From NCBI RefSeq assembly GCF_001187435.1, contig NZ_LFXA01000010.1, positions 1-64,000 on the forward strand: DNA of 64,000 nt, in the 5' to 3' direction. Position 1 is the stretch's first letter, and each line of letters starts with the position of its first letter. The notes under the pieces are model-generated. The model was not told where the DNA came from and ran no database searches. It was given only the letters and a program-made list of their open reading frames with translations. Positions 8,011 through 16,670 of this stretch are shown here, piece after piece. A program made the translations under genes and the position numbers. The DNA is from Streptomyces caatingaensis (GTDB lineage: Bacteria; Actinomycetota; Actinomycetes; Streptomycetales; Streptomycetaceae).

Positions 8011-9284
8011 GCGGTCTCCCCCCGTCGCAGGAGCATTGCGGACTGGAATCCGCCGAAACCGCTGCCGACGCTCAGCACGGCGTCCATCGCGTGCTCCCGC
8101 GCGGTCAGTGGTACGTAGTCCAGGTCGCATTCGGGGTCCGGGGTGTGCAGATTCGCCGTGGGCGGCACCACCTGGTGGCGGAGGGCCAGCGCGCTGGCAG
8201 CGATCTCGATGGAGCCGATGGCGCCGAGCGAGTGGCCGATCATCGACTTGATCGAGCTGACCGGGATCTCTCGGGCCCGCTCGCCGAGGCTGCGCTTGAA
8301 CGCGGCGGTCTCGTGCCGGTCGTTCTGCCGGGTGCCCGAGCCGTGCGCGTTGATGTAGTCGACGTCCCCGGCTGAGGCTCCGGCCTGCCGTAGCGCGTCA
8401 CGGATCGCCTCCGCCATCTCCCGGCCGTCGGGCTTGAGACCTGTCATGTGAAAGGCGTTGCTGCGTCTGGCAAACCCAGAGATCTCCGCGTAACCACGAG
8501 CGCCGCGGCGCCGGGCCGCCTCCCGCTCCTCCAGCACCATCACGGCGGCGCCTTCCCCGAGCACGAACCCGTCGCGGTTCAGGTCGAAGGGACGGGAGGC
8601 GGACTCCGGGTCGGCGTTGTTGGGGGAGGTGGCCCGGATCGCGTCGAAGCAGGCCACAGTGATCGGGGACAGCGGCGCGTCGGTGGCTCCGGCGAGCACA
8701 ATTTCCGCCGATCCCTCCCGGATCAGCTGAGCGCCATGGCCCATGGAGTCAAGACCAGCGGTACAACCGGTGGAGGTGAGCGAGACCGGACCCTCCGCCC
8801 CACAGGCCCAGGCGACTTCGACTGCCATAGTGCTGGGCACCATGTACCCGTACAGCTGGGGCACCGCGTACGACGGATCGAGCAGCCAGCGCCGCCCGCC
8901 GTCGCTCAACACGACGTACTCCTCCTCCAGCCCGGTTGTGCACCCCACCGCGCTGCCGATGCTCACACCGATCAGGCCCGGGTCGATCTCGGCCAGCTCG
9001 AGTCCGCTGTCCGTCAGCGCTTCGCGCGCCGCCACCACGGCGAACTGCGCGGCACGGTCCATCCGCCGTATCTCCTGCGGGGAGAGCCCCTCCGCCGCGG
9101 GGTCAAAGTCGCACTCGGCGGCGATCCGGGACCGGAAGGATCCGGCATCGAACAGCGAGATGGCGCGAGTGGCCGTCCGGCCGGCGGTCAGCAGCTCCCA
9201 GAATGCCTTGGTTCCCACGCCGCCGGGTGCCACGACCCCGATGCCAGTGATTACCGGCACCCGCTCCTGCCGGACGGCGCTCAC
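8007..9284 (-). CDS. type II polyketide ketosynthase KS-alpha
   Basis: A 425-residue condensing enzyme that extends the poly-beta-ketone chain with KS-beta and ACP. The catalytic residues are all present: Cys174 in TSTGCTAGLDS, His314 in NAHGSGTRQND, Lys346 in SSIKSMIGHS and His351. The GTG start overlaps the stop of the upstream cyclase-cupin gene (GTGA) and the protein opens with the normal VPVITGIGVVAPGGVG. This gene is the best phylogenetic marker for the product class. Confidence 0.96.
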   Translation of the reverse strand: MSAVRQERVPVITGIGVVAPGGVGTKAFWELLTAGRTATRAISLFDAGSFRSRIAAECDFDPAAEGLSPQEIRRMDRAAQFAVVAAREALTDSGLELAEIDPGLIGVSIGSAVGCTTGLEEEYVVLSDGGRRWLLDPSYAVPQLYGYMVPSTMAVEVAWACGAEGPVSLTSTGCTAGLDSMGHGAQLIREGSAEIVLAGATDAPLSPITVACFDAIRATSPNNADPESASRPFDLNRDGFVLGEGAAVMVLEEREAARRRGARGYAEISGFARRSNAFHMTGLKPDGREMAEAIRDALRQAGASAGDVDYINAHGSGTRQNDRHETAAFKRSLGERAREIPVSSIKSMIGHSLGAIGSIEIAASALALRHQVVPPTANLHTPDPECDLDYVPLTAREHAMDAVLSVGSGFGGFQSAMLLRRGETA

Positions 9285-10042
9285 CTGGTCCCCCCGACAT
9301 CCGGCACGGGCTCGGCGGCCCGCGGCGCGGGCTCGGTGTCGACGTGGCCGAGGTCGGGGCGTGGAGCCAGCGGGGCCAGCTGGAAGACGGCCCGCGCGCG
9401 GACGGACCCGCTGTGGGTGACCCGGTGTCGTACGCCGATGGGCACCACGATGCCCTCGCCGACAGCCAGTTCCACCTCCTGCTCGCCGTTCAGCCGCACC
9501 TTCAATGCGCCTTCGATGACAAAGAGGTATTCCTCGGAGTAAGGGTGGTAGTGCTCGGACACGAACTCACCGGGGGTGAGTGTCAGTTGCCCGAAGAACC
9601 CGGTGGCGCAGCCCACGGTCTTGGGGCTCAGCAGCACCTGCATCTCGCCGCCGCGCCGCCGGTTCGCTGCCACGTCCCTGAGAGCCATCTTCTGTATCGG
9701 AGTGTCAGCCACGAGAGGTTCCCCCTGCGGAGTCCAGCTGTAGAAGGAGTACGCCATGGCGTCCTTCGGCTCCCTCCAGTTGGGGTCGTAGGGCTTGATG
9801 TGCTCGGCCAGCTCGGCGCTCATGCTCTGGTAGAGCTTCGTGTCACGCGCCTCGTACAACTTGCCGGTGATGTCACCGTCCGCCTCGACGAGGTGGAAGT
9901 AGAGGTCGTGGAAGCGGAAGAGCGTACGCCGCGTGACTCCCACCATGTGCGGCAGTTCGGTGGCGTCCGACTTGCTGAAGATGTCGGCCACCGCCTCCGC
10001 CTCGCTGGGGGCCATACGCGCCACGATCAGCGTCCGGTCCAT
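9281..10042 (-). CDS. TcmI-type polyketide cyclase fused to cupin domain
   Basis: A 253-residue two-domain protein. Residues 1 to about 105 match the TcmI/SchA-CurD-like cyclase family (TLIVARMAPSEAEAVADIF, LPHMVGVTRRTLFRFHDLYF). Residues about 125-230 form a cupin with EHYHPYSEEYLFVIEG and VVPIGVRHRVTHSG, whose histidines and glutamates could bind a metal. Such proteins act in late ring closure in tetracenomycin-like and pentangular pathways. The frame extends upstream to 10333, but the ATG at 10042 has a GGGAG ribosome binding site and starts exactly at the domain. It is the first gene of the minimal PKS operon and is divergent from a methyltransferase. Confidence 0.88.
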   Translation of the reverse strand: MDRTLIVARMAPSEAEAVADIFSKSDATELPHMVGVTRRTLFRFHDLYFHLVEADGDITGKLYEARDTKLYQSMSAELAEHIKPYDPNWREPKDAMAYSFYSWTPQGEPLVADTPIQKMALRDVAANRRRGGEMQVLLSPKTVGCATGFFGQLTLTPGEFVSEHYHPYSEEYLFVIEGALKVRLNGEQEVELAVGEGIVVPIGVRHRVTHSGSVRARAVFQLAPLAPRPDLGHVDTEPAPRAAEPVPDVGGTR

Positions 10043-10278
10043 GCGTGATCTCCCATCCGTTTGTTGCGTCACTCCAGGTGCCACTCGGCTGCCACGCTGC
10101 CGGGGGAGGTTCGCAATCGGCTCACCAACCGCTGGCGCCGTGCATCGGCCGCCTCCAGTGGCCCGCAATAAGCGACGCCGGGGATGCCGAGCCGTTTCCC
10201 AGCCGACCGCTACTGGCCCGGCACAGGCTGCTTCCCGCCGCATCCTTTCGGCACCACTCGGCACCAGGAGGAGCCCAC
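10043..10278. promoter_or_regulatory. divergent promoter region of the minimal PKS operon
   Basis: The 236 bases between the cyclase-cupin gene (leftward) and the second methyltransferase (rightward) must carry the promoters of the two main biosynthetic operons. I see no clear TTGACA/TATAAT pair, long palindrome or tandem heptamers. Placement rests on gene orientation only. Confidence 0.5.
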
Positions 10279-11325
10279 ATGGCAGCACCAACCCAGCCAG
10301 TCGCCGGACCCGAGAAGGCAGCAAGCCCGGCACCGCTGACCCGGCTGAACCTGGCGTTCGCCTCGTCCCGGCTGCTTATGAGCGCGATGGAGCTCGGTGT
10401 CTTCACCGTCCTGGAGCGGACGGCAGCGACCGAGCCGGAGCTGCAGCGGAAGCTGGATCTGCACCCGCGCTTCGCCAGGACCTTCCTGGAGGCGCTGGTG
10501 GCCCACGAACTGCTGACGCGTGATGGCTCGCACTACCGCAACACCGAACTTTCCGACCGCTACTTGGTGGCGGGCAAGCCGCAGTACATCGGCGGCTTCG
10601 TCGAGGTTGCCACCCGGGTGCAGTGGCCGGCGTGGGGCCGGTTCACCCGTGCCCTGCGCACCGGCGAGCACCAGGACGACTCCCCCGTCGACGACGGGAA
10701 CGAGCTGTTCCGTACCCGCCCCGACAAGGACCCCGACCGCATTCGGCGATTCATGGCCGCAATGGACTCGCATACCAGCCGTGCGGGAGCCGAGATCGCC
10801 GAGCGGGTCAACTGGACCGGATACCGCTCCGTCGCGGATCTCGGCGGCGCACGCGGAAATCTGCTGGCGCAGATCGTGCAGCGTCACACGCAGGTGCGCG
10901 GGGTCAACGTGGACCGCACACCAGCCCGGCCGTTCTTCGACGAGCACATCGAGGGGCTGGGCCTGGCAGACCGTATCTCCTTCCTCGACGCCGACTTCTT
11001 CCACGACCCACTGCCGGACACCGACGTCCTGGTGTACGGGCATGTACTGCACGAGTGGAGCCCCGACACCCGGGCCATGCTCGTACGCAGGGCCTATGAA
11101 GCGCTGCCCGAGGGCGGCTCGCTGGTGATCTACGACCGGATGCTGGACGACGAACGCCCAGACCGTGACGCACTGCTGCTGAGCCTGACCTTCATGCTCA
11201 CCTCACCCGCCGGCGGCGAGTACCGCGTGCACGAATGCGAAGAGTGGCTGCGCGAGGCCGGCTTCCTGGACATCTCTTTCACCCCCATCCTCGAGAACCA
11301 CACGCTGGCGATCGCCCGCAAGTGA
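10279..11325 (+). CDS. SAM-dependent O-methyltransferase (COMT-like)
   Basis: A 348-residue O-methyltransferase, second of three in the cluster. The SAM motif is DLGGARGNLLAQI, followed by VLVYGHVLHEWSPDT and GGSLVIYDRMLDDE. Upstream in-frame sequence reaches 10045 but lacks methyltransferase character; the ATG at 10279 follows a strong AGGAGGAG and begins MAAPTQPVAGPEKAASPAPL. It shares more local wording with the third methyltransferase (VLIYGQVLHGWEN, LLIYDRMIDDE) than with the first, suggesting a duplication within the cluster. It is followed after 30 bases by the asparagine-synthase-like gene, so the two are likely co-transcribed. Confidence 0.87.
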   Translation: MAAPTQPVAGPEKAASPAPLTRLNLAFASSRLLMSAMELGVFTVLERTAATEPELQRKLDLHPRFARTFLEALVAHELLTRDGSHYRNTELSDRYLVAGKPQYIGGFVEVATRVQWPAWGRFTRALRTGEHQDDSPVDDGNELFRTRPDKDPDRIRRFMAAMDSHTSRAGAEIAERVNWTGYRSVADLGGARGNLLAQIVQRHTQVRGVNVDRTPARPFFDEHIEGLGLADRISFLDADFFHDPLPDTDVLVYGHVLHEWSPDTRAMLVRRAYEALPEGGSLVIYDRMLDDERPDRDALLLSLTFMLTSPAGGEYRVHECEEWLREAGFLDISFTPILENHTLAIARK

Positions 11326-11355
11326 CCGTCGGCTTCCCCGGAAGGACAGAACCTG

Positions 11356-13223
11356 ATGTGCGGGATTGCCGGATGGATCGACTACGCACGCGACATGAAA
11401 TCCGAACGCAGCACGATCGGGGCGATGACCCGGACACTCTTCACTCGTGGTCCAGACGCGTCGGGGCTCTGGCTCGACGCGGACGCCGCACTCGGACACC
11501 AGCGGCTGTCGATCATCGACCCGGAGCACGGGAGCCAGCCCATGCAGGCCGATGAGCAGGACCCGGCCTCGCCTGTCGTCGTGTTCAACGGCGAGATCTA
11601 CAACTTCCGTGAGCTGCGTGAGGAGCTGGTGCTCTGCGGGCACCGGTTCCAGACCCGCTGCGACACCGAAGTACTGCTCCACGCCTATCTGGAGTGGGGC
11701 CCGCAGAGCGCGCAACGGCTGAACGGCATCTTCGCGTATGCCATCTGGGACCCGGGCCCCGCCGGCTCATGCTCGCCCGGGACCCGCTGGGTGTGAAGCC
11801 GCTCTTCTACCACCGCACTCCGGATGGCCTTCTCTTCGGTTCCGAGCCGAAGGCCGTACTCTCGCACCCTTGGGTGAAAGCCGTGGTTGACGCCGACGGG
11901 CTCCGCGAGCTGTTGTCACACGCCAGGAATCCGGGAGCGGCGATCTTCCGCGGCATCCCCGAGGTACCGCCCGGCCACACGCTGACCGTCGACCGCAGTG
12001 GGCTACGTATGGAGCAATACTGGTCGCTCACGGCCAACCCGCACCACGAAGACCTCTCCGCAACCACCACAGCCGTACGGGACCTCCTCGAGGACATCGT
12101 GGCTCGCCAGCTCATTGCCGATGTCCCTACCAGTGTGCTGCTCTCGGGCGGCATTGACTCCAGCGCGCTGGCAGCGCTGGCCGCATCGACCTTGGCACGT
12201 CAGGACACCGGGCCGGTCCACACGTACTCCATGACCTTCCGCGACTACACCGAGACCTTCCGGCCGCAGCAGCTGCGCGGCACCCCGGACCCGCCCTTCG
12301 TCGCACAAGTGGCGCGGCACCTTGGAACCGCGCACACCGACATCGTGACAGAGCCCGGACAGCTGACCGACCCATTGATCCGGACCCGAACGATGCAGGC
12401 GCAGGACATACCGACACACCACGGCGACATGGACAGCTCGCTCTACCTCTGTTTCCGGCATCTGCGTGAGCAGTCCCGCGTAGTGACACTCTCGGGAGAA
12501 GGCGCGGACGAGGTCTTCGGCGGATACTTCTGGGCCCATGATCCGGAACTGACCGCGGCCGGGACCTTCCCGTGGGTGGCGTTCGAGCGCCGCAAGGCGG
12601 TGTCGGGCGGGCTCGGGCTGCGGCTCTTCGACCCCGGCCTGCGCAAGGAGCTGGATCTGCAGCAGTACGCGGACCAGCACTACCGGGACGCGGTGGCCGA
12701 GGCACCGGTGCTGGAGGGCGAGAGCGAAGAGCGGCGCCGCGCCCGCCAGGTGGGCCATCTGGTGCTGACCCGCTGGCTGCCGACCCTGCTCGACCGCGAG
12801 GACCGACTCAGCATGGCCAGCGGCGTGGAGTTGCGGGTGCCTTTCTGCGATCATCGCTTGGCGCAGTATCTGCTGGATGTGCCACCCGAGTTGAAGCGGA
12901 TCGGCGGGCAAGAGAAGAGTCTCTTGCGTTCAGCGGTCGCCGATCTACTGCCGGAGCCAGTGGTCAACCGGCCCAAGAGTGCCTATCCGGCTACCCAAGA
13001 TCCGGCGTACGGGAACGCGGTGCGGGAGAAGTTCCTGCAGCTGACGCGCGACCCCGACGCGCGGGTGACGCCGCTGCTGGATGCCCAGGCGACAGAGTCC
13101 GTGCTGGCCGGCGACGGCACCGGCCCGGAGCAGGCAGGTGCCTGGGTGGAGCGCGCCGGCTTCGAGATGGCCTTGCAGTTCGACTCGTGGCTGCGGGAGT
13201 ACGACGTCCGTCTCGTTCTCTGA
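11356..13223 (+). pseudogene. asparagine-synthase-like amidotransferase, frameshifted in this sequence
   Basis: Glutamine-dependent amidotransferase of the AsnB family. In type II PKS pathways such enzymes install an amide that becomes a ring nitrogen (FdmV-like proteins) or a carboxamide (OxyD-like). The first frame, 11356-11796, carries the nucleophile Cys2 in MCGIAGW and FNGEIYNFRELREE. The second, entered near 11750 and ending at 13223, carries LMLARDPLGVKPLFYH and the ATP pyrophosphatase loop SVLLSGGIDSS. The switch falls in GACCCGGGCCCCGCC: one extra C would restore a normal enzyme of about 622 residues, reading AIWDPGPRRLMLARD. A sequencing error in the C run is the simplest explanation. 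A true inactivating mutation or a -1 frameshift cannot be excluded. Confidence 0.85.
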
Positions 13224-13247
13224 TCGACAGACGCAGGAAGGTATGAG

Positions 13248-13712
13248 GTGTCTCTCCCCCTGGAACTGGTGCAAGCCTTCGTCATCGTGGCGACTGGCAC
13301 TGTCGCCGGCACGTTCTTCGCCGTGGCGGTCAGCGTATTCCCGGCTCTGATGACCATGCCGCCCCAGCAGTATGTTCAGACCCAGCGCCGACTGGGCGAG
13401 GGGTATCACCCGGTGATGCCGATCGTGGTGTCGTCGGTGCTCGTGGGGGATGCGCTGCTCGCCGTCTTCGCCGACTCGGGGCTGTTGCGCGCCGTATACG
13501 CAGCGGCTGTGGGACTCTTTCTCGCGGTGCCGCTGATCTCGCAGTACGGCAACCTCCCGCTGAACAAGGCCATTCAGGCGGCCGACCGGAACGGTGTGCC
13601 GGAAAGCTGGGACGATCCGCGTCCAGGCTGGCGCAAGTGGCACCTGATCCGCTCGGTGTTCGCGTTTCTCGTTCTGATCCTCAATGTGCTGACGGCTGCG
13701 GTTCTCGCGTGA
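13248..13712 (+). CDS. DUF1772 (anthrone oxygenase-like) membrane protein
   Basis: A 154-residue protein with about four hydrophobic helices (ELVQAFVIVATGTVAGTFFA, VVSSVLVGDALLAVF, AAAVGLFLAVPLI and a C-terminal FAFLVLILNVLTAAVL). The conserved PLNKAI and WDDPRPGWRKWHLIR segments resemble the DUF1772 family, which includes fungal anthrone oxygenases. It may oxidise an anthrone-type intermediate. The GTG start follows AGGAAGG. It lies 24 bases after the amidotransferase and ends the rightward operon at a shared hairpin. The oxygenase role is inference from the family. Confidence 0.72.
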   Translation: MSLPLELVQAFVIVATGTVAGTFFAVAVSVFPALMTMPPQQYVQTQRRLGEGYHPVMPIVVSSVLVGDALLAVFADSGLLRAVYAAAVGLFLAVPLISQYGNLPLNKAIQAADRNGVPESWDDPRPGWRKWHLIRSVFAFLVLILNVLTAAVLA

Positions 13713-13728
13713 GGCAAGAACCGCAGCC

Positions 13729-13767
13729 GGGGGCCGTCCGGGCTAGTTTCGCTCCGCGACGGCCCCC
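13729..13767. terminator. hairpin between convergent operons
   Basis: A 10-bp stem (GGGGGCCGTC / GACGGCCCCC) with a 19-base loop. It overlaps the last codons of the FAD hydroxylase and could end both transcripts. Confidence 0.65.
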
Positions 13768-15323
13768 TTCGTGTTCCCGCACGCCGCGTCCAGTGCGGCA
13801 CTCAGGGCCTTGGCGGACCGCCCATCGAGGGTGTGACCGCGCCAGGCGATGAAGCCGTCCGGCCGGACCAGCACCGCGCCACCCGCGCTCACCCCATACG
13901 ACGTGGCCCATCGTCCTTCGGCATCTGTCAGCTCACTGCTTCGCGGACCGATCCGGTGGACGGTCACAGGCACGCCGCGACCAGAAGCAGCCTGTTCCAC
14001 CACGGTGTGCCAGTCTGCGTCCCCATCACCGGTCATCAGGACGAAGCCTCGGCCGAACAGATCCAGGGTGGACAGCGGACTGCCATTCTGTTCAATCGGC
14101 ACGTGTGTCGCGCGCGTGCCTGGCCGCCCGGAGGGCTCCCCGGGGTCCTCCAGCCGTTCCTCGTCCGCCGGGTTCTCCAGTGAGAAGGCTGGTGAGTGAT
14201 AGCGGTAGCCCAGCGAGACGGTGTTGTATTCCTGCGTCCATGGCTCGCCGCGCATCCGGCCGAGTGCGTATTCCATGTTCAGCACCGCGATCGGTCGGCG
14301 CTCGGTCTCGTACGACTCCAGTAGTTGCGGCCCAGCATGGCCATCCAGCGCTGCCGCGAGCTTCCAGGCGAGATTGTGCGCGTCCTGGATGCCACCGTTG
14401 CCGCCCAGGCCACCGCGAGGCGAAGAGACATGGGCACTGTCGCCTGCCAGGAAGATCTGTCCGGCCCGGAACCGGTCCGCGACCAGCGCCGCGATCTCCC
14501 AGGACAACACGCTGTCGATCTGGGCCTCCAGATCGGGCAGGCCGGTGCCGGCGCGCACCGCCTCGAGGCACCTCTCCGCAGTGAAGTCGTCTGCGCTCTC
14601 GCCCTGTTCGGGTGAAAACGGCACGCCCATCTGCCACACATCGGCGTCCCGTCGGACCAGTACGCCGCCCATCGTCTCCAGGAAGCAGGCGAAGACTTCA
14701 CGGCCCCGCAATGCCCGGCCGAGATCTGCCCGGAAGAGGATGCTGACCTGGTGCTGCAGGGTGCCGGGCCCCGAGCGCTTGATGCCCAGCCGCTCCCGGA
14801 TCGGGCTGCGGGCGCCGTCGGTCGCGATGAGATAGTCCGCGTGCACCGTGTGCTCTTTGCCCGTCGTATGGTCCCGGAGCGTGCCGGTGACTTGCTCGCC
14901 TTCCTGGGCGAAGTCCGTCAGTTCGTTGCCGAACCGTACATCGGCTCCGAGTTCACGCGCCCGGGCCAGCAACAGCGGCTCCAGCCGGTCCTGGTCACAG
15001 GCGTACAGGGTGGTCGGGCTGACGTGGCCCGGGGTCCTGGTCTGGGGCATCACCACCGCGTGGTGGTCAGCATCCGCCAGCGCGCGGGCACGGACGAAGG
15101 CGCCAATCTCATCCTGTCCGTGCGCTCGTATCCGTTCCTCCAGACCGACCTGACGGTACAGCTCCATCGACCGGGCCGTGATGCCTCGGGCTCTCGGGTG
15201 GATCGAAGTACCGGCGTGCCGCTCCACCACCACGCAGGGCACGCCATGGTGCGCCAGGAAGACGGCCGCGGAGAGCCCGACCAGGCTCCCGCCCACCACC
15301 AGCACTGCGGTGCGCTCTTCCAT
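13743..15323 (-). CDS. FAD-dependent aromatic polyketide hydroxylase
   Basis: A 526-residue class A flavin monooxygenase of the pHBH/TcmG-like group. Motifs: GGSLVGLSAA at residues 11-20, the DG motif ATDGARSPIRERL, and GDSAHVSSPRGGLGGNGG. The C-terminal about 130 residues form a thioredoxin-like extension (LDLFGRGFVLMTG ... VLVRPDGFIAWRG) usual for this group. Likely reactions are hydroxylation or Baeyer-Villiger type cleavage of a quinone ring; the second is invoked for xanthone formation in related pathways. The frame reaches 15437, but the ATG at 15323 (MEERTAVLVVGG) sits where the family starts. It follows the PEP-synthase-like gene by 119 bases. Confidence 0.88.
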   Translation of the reverse strand: MEERTAVLVVGGSLVGLSAAVFLAHHGVPCVVVERHAGTSIHPRARGITARSMELYRQVGLEERIRAHGQDEIGAFVRARALADADHHAVVMPQTRTPGHVSPTTLYACDQDRLEPLLLARARELGADVRFGNELTDFAQEGEQVTGTLRDHTTGKEHTVHADYLIATDGARSPIRERLGIKRSGPGTLQHQVSILFRADLGRALRGREVFACFLETMGGVLVRRDADVWQMGVPFSPEQGESADDFTAERCLEAVRAGTGLPDLEAQIDSVLSWEIAALVADRFRAGQIFLAGDSAHVSSPRGGLGGNGGIQDAHNLAWKLAAALDGHAGPQLLESYETERRPIAVLNMEYALGRMRGEPWTQEYNTVSLGYRYHSPAFSLENPADEERLEDPGEPSGRPGTRATHVPIEQNGSPLSTLDLFGRGFVLMTGDGDADWHTVVEQAASGRGVPVTVHRIGPRSSELTDAEGRWATSYGVSAGGAVLVRPDGFIAWRGHTLDGRSAKALSAALDAACGNTKGAVAERN

Positions 15324-15442
15324 TGAGATCTCGCTCTCGATTGGACGACAGAGCGGTTCTCGCCGCGGGAACACCGTTCGGCGCCTGCGGGAACCGCATT
15401 GGTCACCATGGCGAACGTCAGTTGCAACCGGGTCCACAAACG

Positions 15443-16306
15443 CTAGTCAGGGCTGGACCCCGGCCAGGCCGCTGGTGCCGACGAGCACCAGAGCACGTAT
15501 GCGATGCCTTCCTTCCAGGCCAGCTCCACCTGGACCGGCTCTCCCATGAGCAGCTCGGCGGTAACCCCGATATCGGCCAGGCCCCTGATCTGCTCCTCGT
15601 CAAGGCATGGGCGTCGGCGGAGGTGAGGGACGAGCTCGTCGGCGAAGCCAACGGTGTTCGCGGCAACTCTCCACCGCTTCTCCGCGATCCACTCGACCAA
15701 GATGTTCAGATCCCTGCGACGTACGAGGTAGGTGTCGGAGGCTCCCGCCAGGCTCGCCCCCACCCCGTAGGAGACCTTGACGAGGGCGACCTCCTCCTCG
15801 AACCGCTCCGGGGCCGAGGAGAACATCAGCACGCTGGCATCCGGCTCGATGAACTCCTGGACGACAATGGCCAGTCGCTGCGGTGACTGGTGAGATTGAT
15901 GGTGAGCGAGGCATTCGGACACCGCGGCGACCGCAGCGTCCGGACCCACAATATTCTGCGATACCCAGGGGGTACGTGCCAGAGATGCGGCTGAGTCCGG
16001 GGCGGGACCAACCAGCGCGGCGCGCACGTCGACCGCCGCCGGGCGGCCGTCCCTCCGGGCCAGCTCCCTGACGTACTCCAGGAAGAGTTCGCCGCCGTGG
16101 AGCGTATCGGCCGAGTGCGCGACGGCCGATGGGGCGATCCCGCAGACGGCCCGTGGGACCGGGCACCGGCTTCGTAACCGGCTCAGTACGGCCGCCTCGT
16201 GCCCCACTTCGCTGGCGGACGGCTGCGCCCCGCAGTGCAGCCAGTACACCCCAGCTTCACCGGTCACGCCGTGCCCGCCCACGGGCGCCAGGGGGCGGCC
16301 CGTCAC
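15443..16306 (-). CDS. stand-alone PEP synthase/PPDK N-terminal-like protein
   Basis: A 287-residue protein I do not recognise as a known polyketide enzyme. Its pattern follows the ATP-binding N-terminal domain of PEP synthase, PPDK and rifampin phosphotransferase: DVRAALVGPAPDSAASLART corresponds to the VRSSA-EDS-ASFAG segment, then VVQEFIEPDASVLMFS, VKVSYGVGASLAGASDTYLV, and near the end CLDEEQIRGLADIG with VQVELAWKEGIAYVLW, like the usual QDIEWA...LYLLQ ending. The key VRSSA serines are not kept, and the phosphohistidine and PEP/substrate domains are absent. It may be an ATP-binding accessory or self-resistance protein; this is speculation. The GTG start overlaps the HTH gene stop (GTGA). 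Confidence 0.65.
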   Translation of the reverse strand: MTGRPLAPVGGHGVTGEAGVYWLHCGAQPSASEVGHEAAVLSRLRSRCPVPRAVCGIAPSAVAHSADTLHGGELFLEYVRELARRDGRPAAVDVRAALVGPAPDSAASLARTPWVSQNIVGPDAAVAAVSECLAHHQSHQSPQRLAIVVQEFIEPDASVLMFSSAPERFEEEVALVKVSYGVGASLAGASDTYLVRRRDLNILVEWIAEKRWRVAANTVGFADELVPHLRRRPCLDEEQIRGLADIGVTAELLMGEPVQVELAWKEGIAYVLWCSSAPAAWPGSSPD

Positions 16307-16527
16307 TTTGTGCGCCGCCGCGTGTGCTTCTTGTGCGCGGCCTGACGCGAGATGCCGAGCGGGTCAGCGATGTCACCCCAGGCCCAGCCGACTTCGCGCG
16401 CCCGGTCGACCTGACGTGCCTCCATCTCCTCGACGAGCTTCCTCAAGGTCCGTACAGCAGCCAGCGCTTCACGGATCTCGCCGGACGTCGCGACAGCAAC
16501 CAGCTGATTCACCTTCGCTTCATTCAT
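16303..16527 (-). CDS. small helix-turn-helix protein
   Basis: A 74-residue protein: an amphipathic N-terminal helix (LRKLVEEMEARQVDRAREVG) and a C-terminal helix-turn-helix ending in a basic tail (WGDIADPLGISRQAAHKKH, then TRRRTK). Such proteins bind DNA or act as small partner regulators in Streptomyces. Its start is only two bases from an 18-base palindrome that recurs twice more in the promoter of the divergent exporter, so autoregulation and exporter control are plausible. No good Shine-Dalgarno sequence precedes the ATG. It is translationally coupled to the PEP-synthase-like gene. It has no effector domain. Confidence 0.7.
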   Translation of the reverse strand: MNEAKVNQLVAVATSGEIREALAAVRTLRKLVEEMEARQVDRAREVGWAWGDIADPLGISRQAAHKKHTRRRTK

Positions 16528-16529
16528 GC

Positions 16530-16547
16530 CGTCAACTCAAGCTGACA
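16530..16547. promoter_or_regulatory. operator-like palindrome, copy 1
   Basis: CGTCAACTCAAGCTGACA is an imperfect palindrome of the pattern TGTCA-N8-TGACA, ending two bases from the HTH start codon. It matches the two copies near the exporter promoter. Binding here would block translation-proximal transcription of the HTH operon. Confidence 0.55.
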
Positions 16548-16581
16548 GACCCATCGGCCGTCAAGCGCCTCACGAGCTTTT

Positions 16582-16599
16582 TGTCACCCAAGGTTGACA
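16582..16599. promoter_or_regulatory. operator-like palindrome, copy 2
   Basis: TGTCACCCAAGGTTGACA is the best copy; both arms agree except for one pair and the two central bases. Its right arm contains the -35 hexamer TTGACA of the exporter promoter. Confidence 0.6.
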
Positions 16600-16622
16600 T
16601 GATGCCTTTGTAATCCTAGGTT
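16594..16622 (+). promoter_or_regulatory. probable promoter of the MFS exporter gene
   Basis: TTGACA at 16594-16599 and TAGGTT at 16617-16622 are separated by 17 bases, a sigma-70-type promoter. The -35 box lies inside palindrome copy 2 and the -10 box inside copy 3, so a repressor bound there should silence it. Confidence 0.6.
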
Positions 16623-16626
16623 GACA
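16609..16626. promoter_or_regulatory. operator-like palindrome, copy 3
   Basis: TGTAATCCTAGGTTGACA repeats the same symmetric pattern 27 bases downstream of copy 2 and covers the -10 box of the exporter promoter. Confidence 0.55.
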
Positions 16627-16670
16627 CAGGACGGGCGCGACCCCGCGCCCACAGTGAAAGGAGGGATTCC

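Noticed and set aside
11740..11775. Programmed -1 frameshifting in the AsnB-like gene
   Set aside because: No classical slippery heptamer with a downstream pseudoknot; a missing base in the C run is simpler.
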